A stretch of DNA of 64,000 bases, taken from Mytilus californianus (Eukaryota; Mollusca; Bivalvia; Mytilida; Mytilidae). Shown here one piece after another: positions 13,125 to 24,600 of this stretch; position 1 is the first letter of the stretch, and every line of letters begins with the position of its first letter. The notes below the pieces were generated by a model. That model did no database searches, was not told the DNA's origin, and worked only from the letters and a program-made list of their open reading frames with translations. A program made the position numbers and the translations under genes. The stretch spans positions 109,899,088 to 109,963,087 of the forward strand of contig NW_026262734.1 in assembly GCF_021869535.1 (NCBI RefSeq), given 5' to 3'.

Positions 13125-14373
13125 CAATACCGATACAAGATATAAATGTGGACTTTATCAAAATACAAAGTAATTGGAAGGTGTCCAGACGTAGCATAGT
13201 TTACCCTTGTGGTGTTTTTGATACAATACAGCCAACAGTTATCGACGAATCCAAGTTTTAAGACTTGCATGGGCATTTCATATATATGGACGGTTTGCAT
13301 AAATCTTATCACCTGAAATAACAGTTTGGAGGAAACCCCATTCCCAATTTCTGGAAGAAGTTGTATTGCTGCGCATCGTTTCGATATCCAAGAAAACCTC
13401 TTTTTCACGAGCCGTACATAGTTTGTATTAACTACTTTTATCTTGGTCGACTCTTCACCGAAACGTAAATTTAACACTTTATAGCGCCCGAATGTGGTAG
13501 TATTAAAAACTTAAGTCGATCACGTCCTTTGTTCAAGGAACTTTCAGACGAAAGAAAATGTCAGGGAAAATGTAAAATTCAAATAAGTAATTCACATATT
13601 TCAACGCGTTTTTGCAAGTATTGTCCCCATTCAGAATTACATTACATTTCCAGAGCGACATTAAAAAAAATAAGAATAAATATAAAAGAATTGAACAGGA
13701 CACAACACTAAATATATTTCCCCTCGAGGTTGAAAAATCTAACAATTCGGATATTGGGACCAGATTATTCAGAACTGTTATTTCTATAATATGACCGATG
13801 AATAGGTTTCTTAACTTAGAGCATAGAAAATATTGCTAAAAATGGATATACAAGATCAGTTATGATGGAAGGCGTCATCAAGAGAGAAATGTATACAAGC
13901 ATTGCTTTAATAATGTGTTTAAATGCATGATATTCGTTTAAAATGTGTAAAATTTCAGTCTTGTACACACATTATATACAATTCCAAAAAAAAGGAAAGG
14001 TTTTTGGTTTAAATTATATTGGGTTTTATGGAAACAAACCATTGTGACGCACATATCTTAAATTAATATCAAATAATCGGACATTTCCAGGTAAAAAGTC
14101 TGATTCGAATGTGATGTGGTCACAGTATTTTTTATTCATTTATTTTTATCTTTTTCCGCATTTTTCTTGTAGCCGTTAGAAATCAAATTGGAAGGAAAGG
14201 GGGAACAACGATCCTTATCTTAATCGATCACTTCAATGATTTTATGGTCATGATTATGATAATAAAAATGAAAAACGATCACGTTTTTTGCTAGATCCTG
14301 TTCTGCATATTGTCGAATATATTGTTATTCTATTTTTTTAATTATCTAAGCATTAAAAAACACATTCATACAG

Positions 14374-14379
14374 GTAAGT
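14374..14379 (+). other. Candidate 5' leader-exon splice donors, unit B1
   Basis: CATTCATACAG|GTAAGTATAAC at 14374 matches the U1 consensus perfectly and is conserved in B4 at 58882. A second conserved donor, AAG|GTAAGAAATTTT, is at 14525 (B4: 59033). The coding exon at 15103 has its own acceptor directly upstream of the ATG, so a non-coding leader exon ending at one of these sites is expected. Confidence 0.45.
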
Positions 14380-14637
14380 ATAACGAATGATTGTCCCTGC
14401 TTTCTAAGATTGTCCCCACTATACCCTGTTGTAATATTCGTATTTAACATCAGCACCAGACGTTGCATTGACTTTTCTAACACGTCTAAAACGACAGGTA
14501 GGTTTTATCATCTAACTACACAAGGTAAGAAATTTTGAAGTAGCGGTCCAGTGATTGTAATTGGATACTTTATTCGTCTTGAACACGTAATTGCATGATA
14601 AATAATAATATTATTTGCAATTCTTTATTATAATCAT

Positions 14638-14708
14638 TCGTATTATTATTATTATTTATTTATTTATTTATTTATTTTTATTATTATTATTTATTTTTTT
14701 TTAATAAA
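14638..14708. repeat. TTA/TTTA microsatellite
   Basis: Imperfect ATT and ATTT repeats in the leader-intron region of B1. B4 carries a short TCATCA repeat (59145-59160) at the matching place. Confidence 0.8.
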
Positions 14709-14756
14709 TTTCATTATTTTCTATTAAATATTAATCAGACTTATGTTTAGACTAAA

Positions 14757-14930
14757 TTCAAGCCATACAAGCGTTTCTTCTGCATACGACTCATCAGTGG
14801 CGTAGAATTAAAACAAAGGGAATGCCAAATTAACTACGAAGTTGACGATATTAAAAACCAAAAGTTACGAACAGTTGTCCCAAATATCTCGTCAATGTCG
14901 GTCCGACTCATTTTAGGCGTAATTAATTTG
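14757..14930. repeat. Dispersed SINE-like repeat DR3
   Basis: Family defined by a GCGTTTCTTCTGCAT-type start, then GACTCATCAGTG, and ending near GTTGTCCCAAATAT. Other copies are at 29375-29665, 33178-33270, 47496-47580, 48955-49110 and 59160-59310. The copies in B1, B3 and B4 occupy the same site and were duplicated with the unit. Confidence 0.7.
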
Positions 14931-15102
14931 TTTAGCAATTAATTTCAAAACTCACCAAAGACTGTGAAAATGTCATATATATATATGTTTTATTTGGCAC
15001 TTGATAGCTCTCCTCGCATATTAGCTTCTTTGTAAATGTTAGAAATGAGAAAGTTATCACTTCTATATTATATTAATGCGAATAATTGGATTTTTTTTCC
15101 AG

Positions 15103-15160
15103 GACTACTGCATAATGAGAGCCTACTTCGCTTTTTGCATCATACTGATATGTTTGTCGG
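15103..15160 (+). CDS. B1: signal-peptide exon (partner exon is broken)
   Basis: Acceptor TTTTTTTTCCAG ends at 15102 and a 12-base leader follows. ATG is at 15115; 15 codons plus one base run to the donor G|GTAAG at 15161. The encoded 16-residue segment starts M-R-A-Y and continues as a hydrophobic stretch with two cysteines, then L-S-G. This is a short secretory signal nearly identical to those of B3 and B4. Its expected partner is the exon at 17427, which has a premature stop. The exon itself looks intact, so B1 was lost through its second exon. Confidence 0.75.
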
Positions 15161-15399
15161 GTAAGAATATTCTTTTCACAAGAAAAAGAAAACGAGTAAA
15201 TTAATTCAAAAGGGGCAACTACCAAACATTATGAGACAGCGATGAAAACAAATAAAGCAGACGAAGATCAACCATAATATCTGTGCATGAATGGTTTTAC
15301 ACTAGTAATGTTTTTGGGGCCCTTTATAGCCTACTGTTCGGTGTGAGCCAAGGCTCCGTGTTGAAGACCGTACTTTGACCTATAATGGTTTACTTTTAT

Positions 15400-15470
15400 A
15401 AATTTTGACTTGGTTGGAGAGTTGTCTCATTGGCACTCATACCACATCTTCTTATATCTATTAACTGGTT
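15400..15470. repeat. Dispersed repeat DR4 fragment
   Basis: TGGAGAGTTGTCTCATTGGC with the following ACTCATACCACATCTTCTT also occurs at 53460-53530. Reverse-oriented relatives lie at 39310-39370 and 44938-45000. It is a common mussel-type short repeat, here inside the B1 intron. Confidence 0.65.
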
Positions 15471-15499
15471 TAGTACAGGAATAATCAAAATGTAGTGTG

Positions 15500-16330
15500 A
15501 TAATTATTTTTGTGGGCACTCAAGCCTCCTAACATAGGACAGTGATGTTCCAGCATAACATTACAACATATTGAAAATTTGGAGCAAAGAGTTAAAAGGC
15601 CGGGTTGGACATAATGTTTCATAACAATGAAGCATTGTTCTCTATTAATATTCAAATGTATGGAAATATAAAATACAAATTCAGGAATATCTTAAAATAA
15701 TTCAATAATGAACAGGGTACCCTTAATACGTTAGTTAACTTTGTGAGAAGTTCCGAAGATGTGTCTGAAAAAAAAATGTTACAATTAAGTTTTCCGGAAA
15801 CTTTCATAAGTTACCAAGTCTGGAAGGACAAGCAAATTTCTTAAACAGTTACTTAAAAATAGGTCCATAATTTAAATATGTGTGCAATCTATTGGTAAGG
15901 TTTTAATGGATACAGGTTGAAATTGTTAACGTGATAATAACACAAAACTGAAGCTAGCCTTCTTTTGTTAGTTTTTCTGAAACATGATTATGTTCCTAAG
16001 TCTGAAAAATGGACAGGGAGGTCCTTAAACAATTCCATTATAACATGTGCTACACTTCAACATGTGTACAATCTATCCGAACAGTGTCATAGATCTGAGT
16101 TGAAAACTGTAGAAGGAGATGATTATACAAAACTGCGACTGTCTTTTGTAAATTTTGTTGATAAAATACTCCGTTTCCATATCTGGAAAAATTGAGGACA
16201 ATTCCTCTATCAGTTTTATAATAGTAGGTGCGTATTGTCTTAATATGTGCACTGTGAAATGTCAGGGATCTATGTTGAAATATATAGGAGTTGATTACGG
16301 AAGGTAATAATTTTAGTTTTCAAACATGAT
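15500..16330 (-). repeat. Three degenerate copies of a ~175-bp intronic module
   Basis: Three imperfect copies follow each other (about 15794-15960, 15961-16140, 16141-16320). Each runs from CTGAAAC-TTGATAAGT-like sequence through a TATGTGTGCAATCTA-like core to AAACTGT-like sequence. The first matches the B4 intron (60465-60720) and the B2 remnant (30416-30735). In B2 the minus strand is open for 104 codons with several cysteines. I do not recognise the protein. It may be a fragment of a repeated host gene or transposon captured before the B units were duplicated. Confidence 0.45.
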
Positions 16331-16875
16331 ATGAAATAATCAATTGTTTTGCTTCAATTATTGCTGTAAATAAGTCATAAGCATAAGATACTAATGCGGA
16401 CCCTCTGTTCAGAAATCATGCATATAATTGTATTTTCCCGTCTTTCGTTTCAGTGTAGCCGGAAAAATTTTAAAGACGGGTACGGGTCGTATGAATATAT
16501 AATAGTGTCACTTATGGTGACCAGTGGGTGTTCGTTCTGGTAATAAATCGTGCATATAATCTGGTCACTTTCTAGATGTTGTGCATCGAGTGAACACTTA
16601 ACTTACATATTTGATGTATATACGATAAGATTTTTTATGATTACACTTTGATTAGCCAAAACATACATTTATAAGATGTAGGTCGAGCCCCTGCCTCTGG
16701 TGACGGGATTGTGCATTTGGCATCGTTGCCGTAGGTTGCTAGAGCTTTTCGGTTGATTATATCGGTCTTATCTGTAGTTGTTACATGATCGTTTATGAAG
16801 GGATGTATTTAGTCAAAGTTGGTTTTATTTGGATTTGTTGTATTTAGGATTATTTTATTCAAAGAAATTGCATAA

Positions 16876-17005
16876 TTTAAAAAAGAGAGGCGAAAGATAC
16901 CAGAGGGACATTCAAACCCATAAGTCGAAATTAAACTGACAACGCCATGGCTAAAAAAGAAAAAAAAACGGCAGACAAACAGTAGTACACTAAAAACAAC
17001 ATAGA
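16876..17005 (-). repeat. DR1 fragment in the B1 intron
   Basis: AAGAGAGGCGAAAGATACCA followed by the CAACGCCATGGCTAAA segment is the 3' part of DR1, reverse-oriented. B4 has a related DR1 copy (59393-59615), but upstream of its signal exon, so the two insertions are independent. Confidence 0.75.
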
Positions 17006-17426
17006 AAACTAAAAAAACTTAAATTGTGTACGCATTGCGATAACAATATCCGTGAATATCTGTATAATACAATATTGCGTCCATCGAGCATGACGGTTTG
17101 TCGGCATAATTAGATTATGTTTGCGTTTGTTTGTAATTGGTGCGAGTACTAGTATGTAGCTACTACATGCAGTAAATGTAATGTAAATATCAGTAATACA
17201 GAAACTTAACGTTACAACCAAAACCACTGCACGATATAATAAGTTCATATCTTATTGATATCGTGTCTTGCAATTTACTATTTTCATTCTTATTTTTACA
17301 AAAACTATATTTTATCGTTTCCATCCCTAAATAATTTAACAGCGGTTACTGTAAAAGACCTTTAAAAAAAATCATAACCTGACTATAAGAAAGGTTTGTT
17401 AATGAAAAAAAGACAATATGTTTTAG

Positions 17427-17584
17427 GTTTGGATCATACTGATGCTGCTGTCAGGCGCTTTTGAAGTTACTGTCGTAATGATGCTGGTTGCAGACAAGGA
17501 TGTCTTTACCATGGTTGTGGCTCCAAACATTTCTGCAATGTCCAAGATAGACGATGCTGCTGTGATGGTTGTATCTCCGAATAA
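17427..17584 (+). pseudogene. B1: mature exon with premature TGA and lost first cysteine
   Basis: Acceptor TTTTAG ends at 17426 and the exon has the same length (158 nt) as the intact B4 exon. The in-frame TGA at 17462-17464 replaces a Gln codon of B4, and Cys1 is Arg (CGC). The rest of the frame is open to TAA at 17582, and the remaining nine cysteines keep the B spacing, including CCC-x2-C. There are no indels, so the loss is recent, or the stop may be a polymorphism. Selenocysteine is unlikely because B4 has Gln there, not Cys. Confidence 0.8.
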
Positions 17585-17599
17585 TAACCTGGAAAATTC

Positions 17600-18110
17600 A
17601 GAACTTTAAATTTGGAACAGTGCCGAAAATGCGTTTATACATGCATATTGAATTATTACATTAGTCTACGATCTGATTAAAATGTTTCTGGCATTTTAAT
17701 TGGGAGTTTTATGAATTGTTACCCATCATCATTGATCACATAATTGAACATTTAAATATTGAACGGGAAAACGTCTGTGTATTTTCTCTAATGAGTTTGT
17801 TGTGCACTGAAAAAAAAATCGTATTTGTTTACGACAACAGTTGCAATTAAAAATATATAATTTCTATAATTTAATGCATATTTTTGGTAGCTTTATCGGC
17901 CAGTGCAAGCGTTGACCCACAATGGCATTTTTTTAAAATAAATGATAAACGTACAAGAAATTACTCCATGATTTCTACAATTTTTGGTGAATTATTGTAA
18001 TATAATATTTAGGGAGAGGTTGTGTCGGTTCTTTATAATCTCTTCTATTGGTATTTTTGAAAAGGGGGAGAGCGCTACATTATTTTTATTCTATAAGCAG
18101 TTGGATTAGG
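17600..18110. other. 3' flank of B1, no gene seen
   Basis: The first 150 bases match the 3' flank of B4 (61320-61480: ATTATTACATTAGTCTACG). The rest is AT-rich sequence in which I see no feature. Confidence 0.5.
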
Positions 18111-18116
18111 GGGCTG

Positions 18117-18450
18117 GGAAGTTAAACACAAAAATACTGAACTCTAATCAAATGGCAAAATCAAAAGCACAAACACATCAAACGAATGGGCTACAAGTGT
18201 CATATTCCTGACTTGGTACAGGCATTTTCTTATGTAGAAAATGGTGGATTGAACCTGGTTTTATTGCGCTACACCTCTCACTTGTATGACAGTCAAATCA
18301 AATTCTATTATATTGACAACGCTGCGTGAATAAAACAGACATAGTAGGTAAAAATGTCAAAATAGGGGTACAGCAGTCAACACCGTGTCACAATCTTAAT
18401 CACAACAAAAACAAAGAAATATTTAACAAAGAAACACAAAAAAGCATATA
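18117..18450. repeat. Dispersed repeat DR2, shorter copy
   Basis: Near-identical to 8226-8580 over about 330 bases (AATGGCAAAATCAAAAGC through AATATTTAACAAAGAA). Confidence 0.8.
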
Positions 18451-18801
18451 TCACACGTAGGTGGCTCGGACCAAATTTTGCCAAAATTACTGTTAATTCA
18501 AACAAAAAAAATCCATGATAAGAGGGGTGGGCCACCTGGCTCCCTCTCAATACGCCTCTGATGACAGAAATGTTTGTTTTCCTCGTCAGGGAAGGAGAAA
18601 TTACTATATTCATTGTCATTTCATATGTCTTTGAAATGTTATTTAGAATAATATACACGATTGTTATGGGAAATGAATGGGGAATCCAAATTCTTTAAAG
18701 GATTTCATTTAAAAGAGAGAGAAGTCTCTTCATATATGAAGGTATATACATATGTGCCGCTGGAATGGGACACTTGTTTGATACGTCAAAAATATCAATT
18801 G

Positions 18802-19457
18802 TAGGGATGTCAACGAGTACTCGAGTACTCGAGTATCGCTCGGTAGTACCGAGTATCGAATACCAATATGATACTCGACTAATCGGTTTCTGTAAGAATG
18901 TTGTTGCTTTCTTAGGAAAACTATTTTTATTAAGAGCGCCTCCCGGGAAATTAAATATTAATCAAAAATAATCAAAATTATAATACGTTTCGAATGTTTG
19001 CGTTTAATTGTCATTTGGAATTCCCTCGAACAAAGGTAGGCTACGAGCAAGAGCACCTTTCTAAGGCTTACACTTTTAGCTAGTCGTGTCTTAGTCATTC
19101 CACCACCTCTTCACCGTCAGAGCAAATATTTTCATCAGCAGAACTGTTAGTTACGTTACAAAGTCGAGAAATCGACTCATCCCAGAAAAAGTTGAAAATT
19201 AATATTTTAAAATAAGAACAAATTCGTTGCACCCTGTGTCGACCCTCAAAGAATGGTTAAAGCCATCAGTAAGTCTTAATGTAATAATGTTGAGGGTTTT
19301 ACGTCTTACATAAGACAACGAACGACCCACAATAGGTAAAATGGGTCTAATTTTGTGTTTCCATTTTGCAGATGTTTTTCCGAGCGAGTACTCGAGAAAT
19401 GCTCGGTAAATCTAACGAGTACTCGATTAGTAAATCTTCACCGAGTTGACATCCCTA
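18802..19457 (+). mobile_element. hAT-type DNA transposon remnant with inverted termini
   Basis: Perfect 13-bp terminal inverted repeats: TAGGGATGTCAAC at 18802-18814 and its complement GTTGACATCCCTA at 19445-19457. Subterminal CGAGTACTCGAGTA motifs occur at both ends. The flanking 8-mers ATCAATTG and ATCATTAG agree at six positions, as for a decayed 8-bp target duplication. Around 19100-19215 the plus strand reads a C-terminal hAT dimerisation-like segment (T-S-S-P-S-E-Q-I-F-S-S-A), with a stop just upstream. The element is about 650 bp, internally deleted and non-autonomous. Confidence 0.8.
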
Positions 19458-19940
19458 ATCATTAGGTTTCTATTTCACCAAGGTAATATGTCAATGGGTC
19501 AGTGATCTTTATCTTTTGATTAGATTTTTGTATAAATCTTTATTTATCGTTTAAAATCAAGTTAAAATCTAAAAAATGATTATGGGATATCTGAGGAATA
19601 TATGAATGGGTACTGATTTTGCCATGAAATATATTTCTGGGTCATGATTTCACAAGACTTCAATATATGAATGGGAGTGTTTTTGAAATTCTGGCTGCAC
19701 ATCTGTACCCAAAAACTCATGTTGAGATCCCCATCCCTGACAATTTGTAACAGTTATACTACAACCATATTGAGGAATGAAGGTAGGCTACACATAGCAT
19801 GCTTTTATGAATTTAAGGCGCAGTTATGATTGTTAGTATATATAAGTAAGCCGCATTCCAAAACCATATGTATTTAGTATGTATACAAACTATAGCGACC
19901 TCTAAAATGACCCGGTTGGCGGACGTGAAAGGGAACATCA
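19458..19940. other. AT-rich stretch, no gene seen
   Basis: No coding frame, terminal repeats or tandem structure that I can support. TATGAATGGG recurs near 19600 and 19665, suggesting a decayed two-copy repeat. Confidence 0.4.
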
Positions 19941-19944
19941 ATGT

Positions 19945-20270
19945 ATTCTTTGTTCACATTCTACGTAAAGAAATGCGGTTGGATTTTGTTTTTAAATAAA
20001 GGCAACAGTAGTATACCGCTGTTCGAAATTCATAAATCGATTGAGAAAAAAACAAATCCGGGTTACAAACTAAAACTGAGGAAAAAACATCAAATATAAG
20101 AGGAGAACTACGACACAACAGAAACACAACACTAAAATGTAACACACACAGAAACGAACTATAATATAACAATGGCCATTTTCCTGACTTGGTACAGGAC
20201 ATTTTAAGACAAAAATGGTGGGTGGAACCTGGTTTTGTGGCTAGCCAAACCTCCTGCTTTTATGGCAATG
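19945..20270. repeat. Dispersed repeat fragment related to DR2
   Basis: AAGGCAACAGTAGTATACCG (compare 29848) leads into CCTGACTTGGTACAGG, GAACCTGGTTTTGT and TTTTATGGCAATGTT, paralleling the DR2 core. Confidence 0.6.
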
Positions 20271-20391
20271 TTAAATATAACATTAAAATGACAACATTAT
20301 ATGACATATTACATTCTTTTGATTTCTTTAATTTTCGATTACTGTAAATATATATATCATGTTGCGTTTTGTTTTAATCTGTGTTAAAAAT

Positions 20392-20742
20392 GCGTTTACA
20401 ATAACGTAATAGGTGTTTGCACATAACATAATAGGCGTTTGCCATTAACGTAATAAGTGTTTCCACGTAACGTAATAAGTGTTTGCACATAATGTAATAG
20501 GTATTTGTGCTTAACGTAATATGTGTTTGCACATAACGTAAAAGGCCTTTGCACATAACGTGATAGGTGTTTACACATAATGTCATAGGTATTTGCACAT
20601 AACGTAATAGGTGTTTGCACATAATGCAATATGTATTTGCACATAACGTAATAGGTGGTTGCACATAATGTTATATGTATTTGCACATGACGTAATAGGT
20701 GTTTGCACATAACAAAACATGTGTTGGCACATAACGTAGCAG
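20392..20742. repeat. 22-bp minisatellite, about 16 copies
   Basis: Consensus AACGTAATAGGTGTTTGCAC then AT, 22 bases, with scattered substitutions. Because 22 is not a multiple of three, the array stays open in several minus-strand frames (96 and 120 codons). These are artefacts of the repeat. Confidence 0.9.
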
Positions 20743-20759
20743 TAGATTCAAATGACATC

Positions 20760-21335
20760 TGTAATGTTAACAGAAAGTATCAATTGTTTGGCAAAACGCA
20801 TAGTAGCTATTTTATGATATCTTATATTTTTACACACGATACATATGTATAAACTTAACATAAAGCCATTAAAATATAATATCATGAGATTTTCATTGAA
20901 CAAAGATGTATCAAAACAAAACGTTTAGAACATTCAACATAACAATGCCAAGTGAGACAGGACGCAATTATTAACTTACTTAAGGAAGAATAGACACAAC
21001 AAAGAGAAAATGTCAAAGAACGTAAAGTTGGTTGATCATAAAGTTAACAGGTATTCACAGAACTAACAGTAGTTACAACATAATGTAATGCATATTGCAC
21101 ACAACAAAGAATACCAATGCCATAGCATACAATTGTGACAAAACAAATAATTAAAACAAATAATTAATTTGACATAAAACAGAGATGCAGTGTCAGGAAA
21201 AAAAGGCACTTTCACATAACATAAAGAAGAAATGATAGGACGTATTGACAAGCGACAAAACACATGAAATATTTACACTATAAGACAGTTACGGCGTTCC
21301 ATTTTTGCTTACTTTTGTAGTTGCATGATTGATAC
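20760..21335. other. Spacer, no gene seen
   Basis: AT-rich DNA with a few decayed ACATAAC-type motifs continuing from the minisatellite. No supported feature. Confidence 0.4.
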
Positions 21336-22694
21336 CATACTTTTATTGAATTATCCGTTGACAAATAAAGAAATTATTGAGAAACTAAAGTTCAAACTCC
21401 TTCAGACAAACTTGAACTTAGATGGATGTGGTGTTTATATATCCCAATTGTTACGTTACCTGCATGAATAAAAAGGAAGTGACTTACTCTGTCGACGCAC
21501 CAATTTTGCCCAGTTCATGTGATTTCCTCTGTTTTTTATTCTGATTTATGAATTGGTAAATAGATTTACATCAATATACTGATGTTACCTTTAAAGTATA
21601 TCCTTACACTGCCAAGTTTTAAAAATAGTGATAGGGGAATTCGTCTTTTTGTCCGTTCCTTAGTGTTTTTGTCCCACTTTTTAATTCACTACTTTTTCCT
21701 TTTATATCTAAAAAGTTCATTGTGATTTACTCGGATGACTATATTAGATCGTCACGCTATCTAACTTTAATACAAATATGTATATGCTGCTCCTATTGAA
21801 ACCTTATCAGGATTTTCGTAATCTTTTGCCATATAAAGCCATTTATCAACTCTTTTTTTTTGTGCTTTGGCATGGATTTTTTTCGGGTTTCCCTTACCGA
21901 AGCATGGACTTTGTCATTGTTTACTTACGAGGTAACTATTTTGTACCCGCTACTCCTCTTAATAATTCTAATAAATTATTGGAATTTTTCTCACAATGTT
22001 AACCAAATAATCCCTTGTGTAAAACCTTTATTTATTAAGAATTATTTTTTGAGGTTTCTCTTAATAATGTATGGACTGGGAGTATATCATTTCTCCATTA
22101 AGAGGGTTACCATTTTGTATCAGTAACTCCTTAAAAAGCGGACGAAGATCCCTAGGGGACAGCCAAAACTCATACGGAGAACGCCTCCCTAAATCTGGTA
22201 ATACAATTTATTGGAACGTTTTCATATTCTTAACCATCTTTATCTATTTTTTTTTGTATTAGAATCATATTCTCATATTTGGATATCCTTTACCAAAGTA
22301 TGGACTCTAAATCAATTATTACAATGTATTGAAACTTTTCACAACCTTAATAATGTAATAATATAGCGCATTTTATGATTTGTTTTTCGATCTTAACCGT
22401 GTTGGGTTTCCTTTACCAATGCAGGAAAATGTGTCATTGCTTTATTTCGAGGTACGCATTTTCTTTCCGCAACAATCCTCAACTCTTATTACAATGTATT
22501 GAAACTTTGTTACAAATCATAACATATATTTTGTATTTTGTATTTTGATCCGAATGATATTCGCCGTTCCGATCAGAAAATCATTTGCATACTACAGTAC
22601 ACATATATATCCGCTACTATCTCTCAACCCCTACTCAGAATTTAAAGAAACTTCATCTGAATCTTAACCATATGCTGTCAATATGACCTTTTTA

Positions 22695-23165
22695 ATGCCC
22701 CCGCAACTAAAAGTTGGGGCATATTGTTTTACTCCTGTCCGTCCGTCCGTCCATCCGTCCGTCCCATTATGTGTATATATATAGTTATTCCACATAACTA
22801 CTCTTACAGTTTGAATGCTAGGAAGTTTTCATTTTGCTGGCTGTTTGTACATATATTGAAGGTGTGCATGTGGTCAGGGTTTTGATTTTTTATTAATATT
22901 TGCACTTTTTGGAAATAGTTGAACTTTGTCATTTTGGAGTATATACTCGCATAAAAGGTGCATAGAGTTTCCGGATAACTCCTCCTACTGTGAACCATAG
23001 ACCTATGTGCTCCCATGCTCAACTTTGTGTATTTTAAAATAACACTTTGCACCTGCTGGGGCATCATTTGTGTCTCCAAGACACAATAATATCTCAAAGA
23101 AAGTCCTACATTGACTTTGTTATAATATAGATACTTCATAGTGGAGTGCGGGGGCATCACTTTGT
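22695..23165. mobile_element. Inserted dispersed element with CCGT repeats
   Basis: Begins ATGCCCCCGCAACTAAAAGT and ends near GGAGTGCGGGGGCATCA, so the extreme ends are a short inverted repeat (TGCCCCCGCA and TGCGGGGGCA). A GTCCGTCCGTCC stretch lies near the start. It interrupts A-unit sequence that is continuous in A1 and A2. The 138-codon open frame on the minus strand spans the whole element and is not a recognisable protein. Confidence 0.65.
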
Positions 23166-23634
23166 GTAGTTGTTTTTGATATTTATTTCGGGGGGTTTCC
23201 CATATAAAAGCATAAACCACGCAAGGGCCAGGGGTATTATGTTGTGGTTTTTTTTAATCACAGTACCTCGAGATTTGTAAGTAAAGCAAATAGTTGTTGA
23301 AATGTTTTTTTTTTTTCAATAACATATCTTTATGTTGTTAAGAATAATTTGTTTTATCATTAGAGCCTTATAATAGACATAAATGTACGATGCATACTTT
23401 TATAGACCTATCAGCATCCATGAAAATTGCCTGATTCTAATGAACAGTAATCCCCGATTTCATTGCTTGCTAAAATTTAGAGACAAATTTATAAGATTTT
23501 TATATTGTAATTTTTGAAAGTGACACCATTAAGGATATAAAATATATAATGTATTTATCATTTATGCAACTTGAAATACCTGACATGCCTGAGGGTTGAT
23601 AATTATTTACCAACATAGACCATGACACAAGATG

Positions 23635-24042
23635 TACATGAAAATATTGAAGAGACATGCAATAGAAAATGACAATATTAAAGAGATATGCAGAAGGAAA
23701 TAATATTGAAGATACATATAAAAGGAAATGACAACATTGAAGAGACATACATAAGGAAACTACAATATTATAGAGACAAACATAAGGAAATGACAATATT
23801 GAAGAGACATACATAAGGAAATGACAATATTGAAGAGACAAACAGAAGGAGATGACAATATTGAAGAGACATACATAAGAAAATGACAATATTGAAGAGA
23901 CATACAGAATGAAATGACAATATTGAAGAGACAAACAGAAGGAGATGCCAATATTGAAGAGACGTATAAAATGAAATGACAATACTGAAGAGACATGCAA
24001 AAGGAAATGACAATATTGAAGAGACAAGCAGAAGGAAATGCC
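23635..24042. repeat. 31-bp minisatellite in unit A3, about 13 copies
   Basis: The longest of the three orthologous arrays, with unit AATGACAATATTGAAGAGAC plus eleven more bases. Several long minus-strand frames here (81-175 codons, all L-F-N-I-V-I-S-type repeats) are produced by the array. Confidence 0.9.
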
Positions 24043-24600
24043 ACTTTACCAGCTAAGAAAAATAAATCAAACTGTTGTGTTCTCTAAATACCTCCTAAAC
24101 GGAAGATCACGAAACGATTTATAATGTCCTTTTCCGTTTAACTTCATTTACAGTACTATATAATGCCTGCCTCATGCTATTTGTTTTATATTACGATTAC
24201 TGTTACATAGATACAGGTAGGTTTAATGAGCTGCATGAACATGAAAAATAGATTTTATTATTATTATTATAATTTACTAGAAAGTGTCGATCTGAGTTTC
24301 CCGATGAACTTGTGTAACCAATGGTTAAATGAAAAGTTATATTAAGACCAACAGAAATGTCTTTGTGAATTTTCAAACTCGAATTAAGGATATACGGCAA
24401 GGTTAATATAATAAACATCAATCTGTAAACTTTCTGAAATTGGATTATTGGTATGTGAAAGTGTAATATTGTTTTCAATTTAATTACCTCTGAACAACTT
24501 CAGACAATTTTTGAAAAAAATTGACTGAGTTTACATATCATACACTCCGTCACAAAATATGTATTACTATAATATTTTACAGGATTACCGTTGCTGCATT

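Noticed and set aside
13073-13477. 134-codon minus-strand frame
   Set aside because: The paralogous B4 sequence (56510-56960) has indels that break it, so the frame is not conserved. It overlaps the candidate promoter block.
17462-17464. TGA as selenocysteine in B1
   Set aside because: The intact paralogue has Gln there, Cys1 is also lost, and no SECIS-like element was noticed.
20374-20758. Two overlapping minus-strand frames of 96 and 120 codons
   Set aside because: They read the 22-bp minisatellite; the unit length not divisible by three keeps several frames open. No start context or homology.
22804-23220. 138-codon minus-strand frame
   Set aside because: Lies almost wholly within the inserted dispersed element 22695-23165 and shows no protein motif.
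23635-24042. CRISPR-like array (31-bp repeats)
   Set aside because: Units are head-to-tail with no unique spacers, in a eukaryotic context.
23500-24044. Minus-strand frames of 81-175 codons with repeated hydrophobic motifs
   Set aside because: Produced by the 31-bp minisatellite; overlapping frames give near-identical repeats, which is an array artefact.
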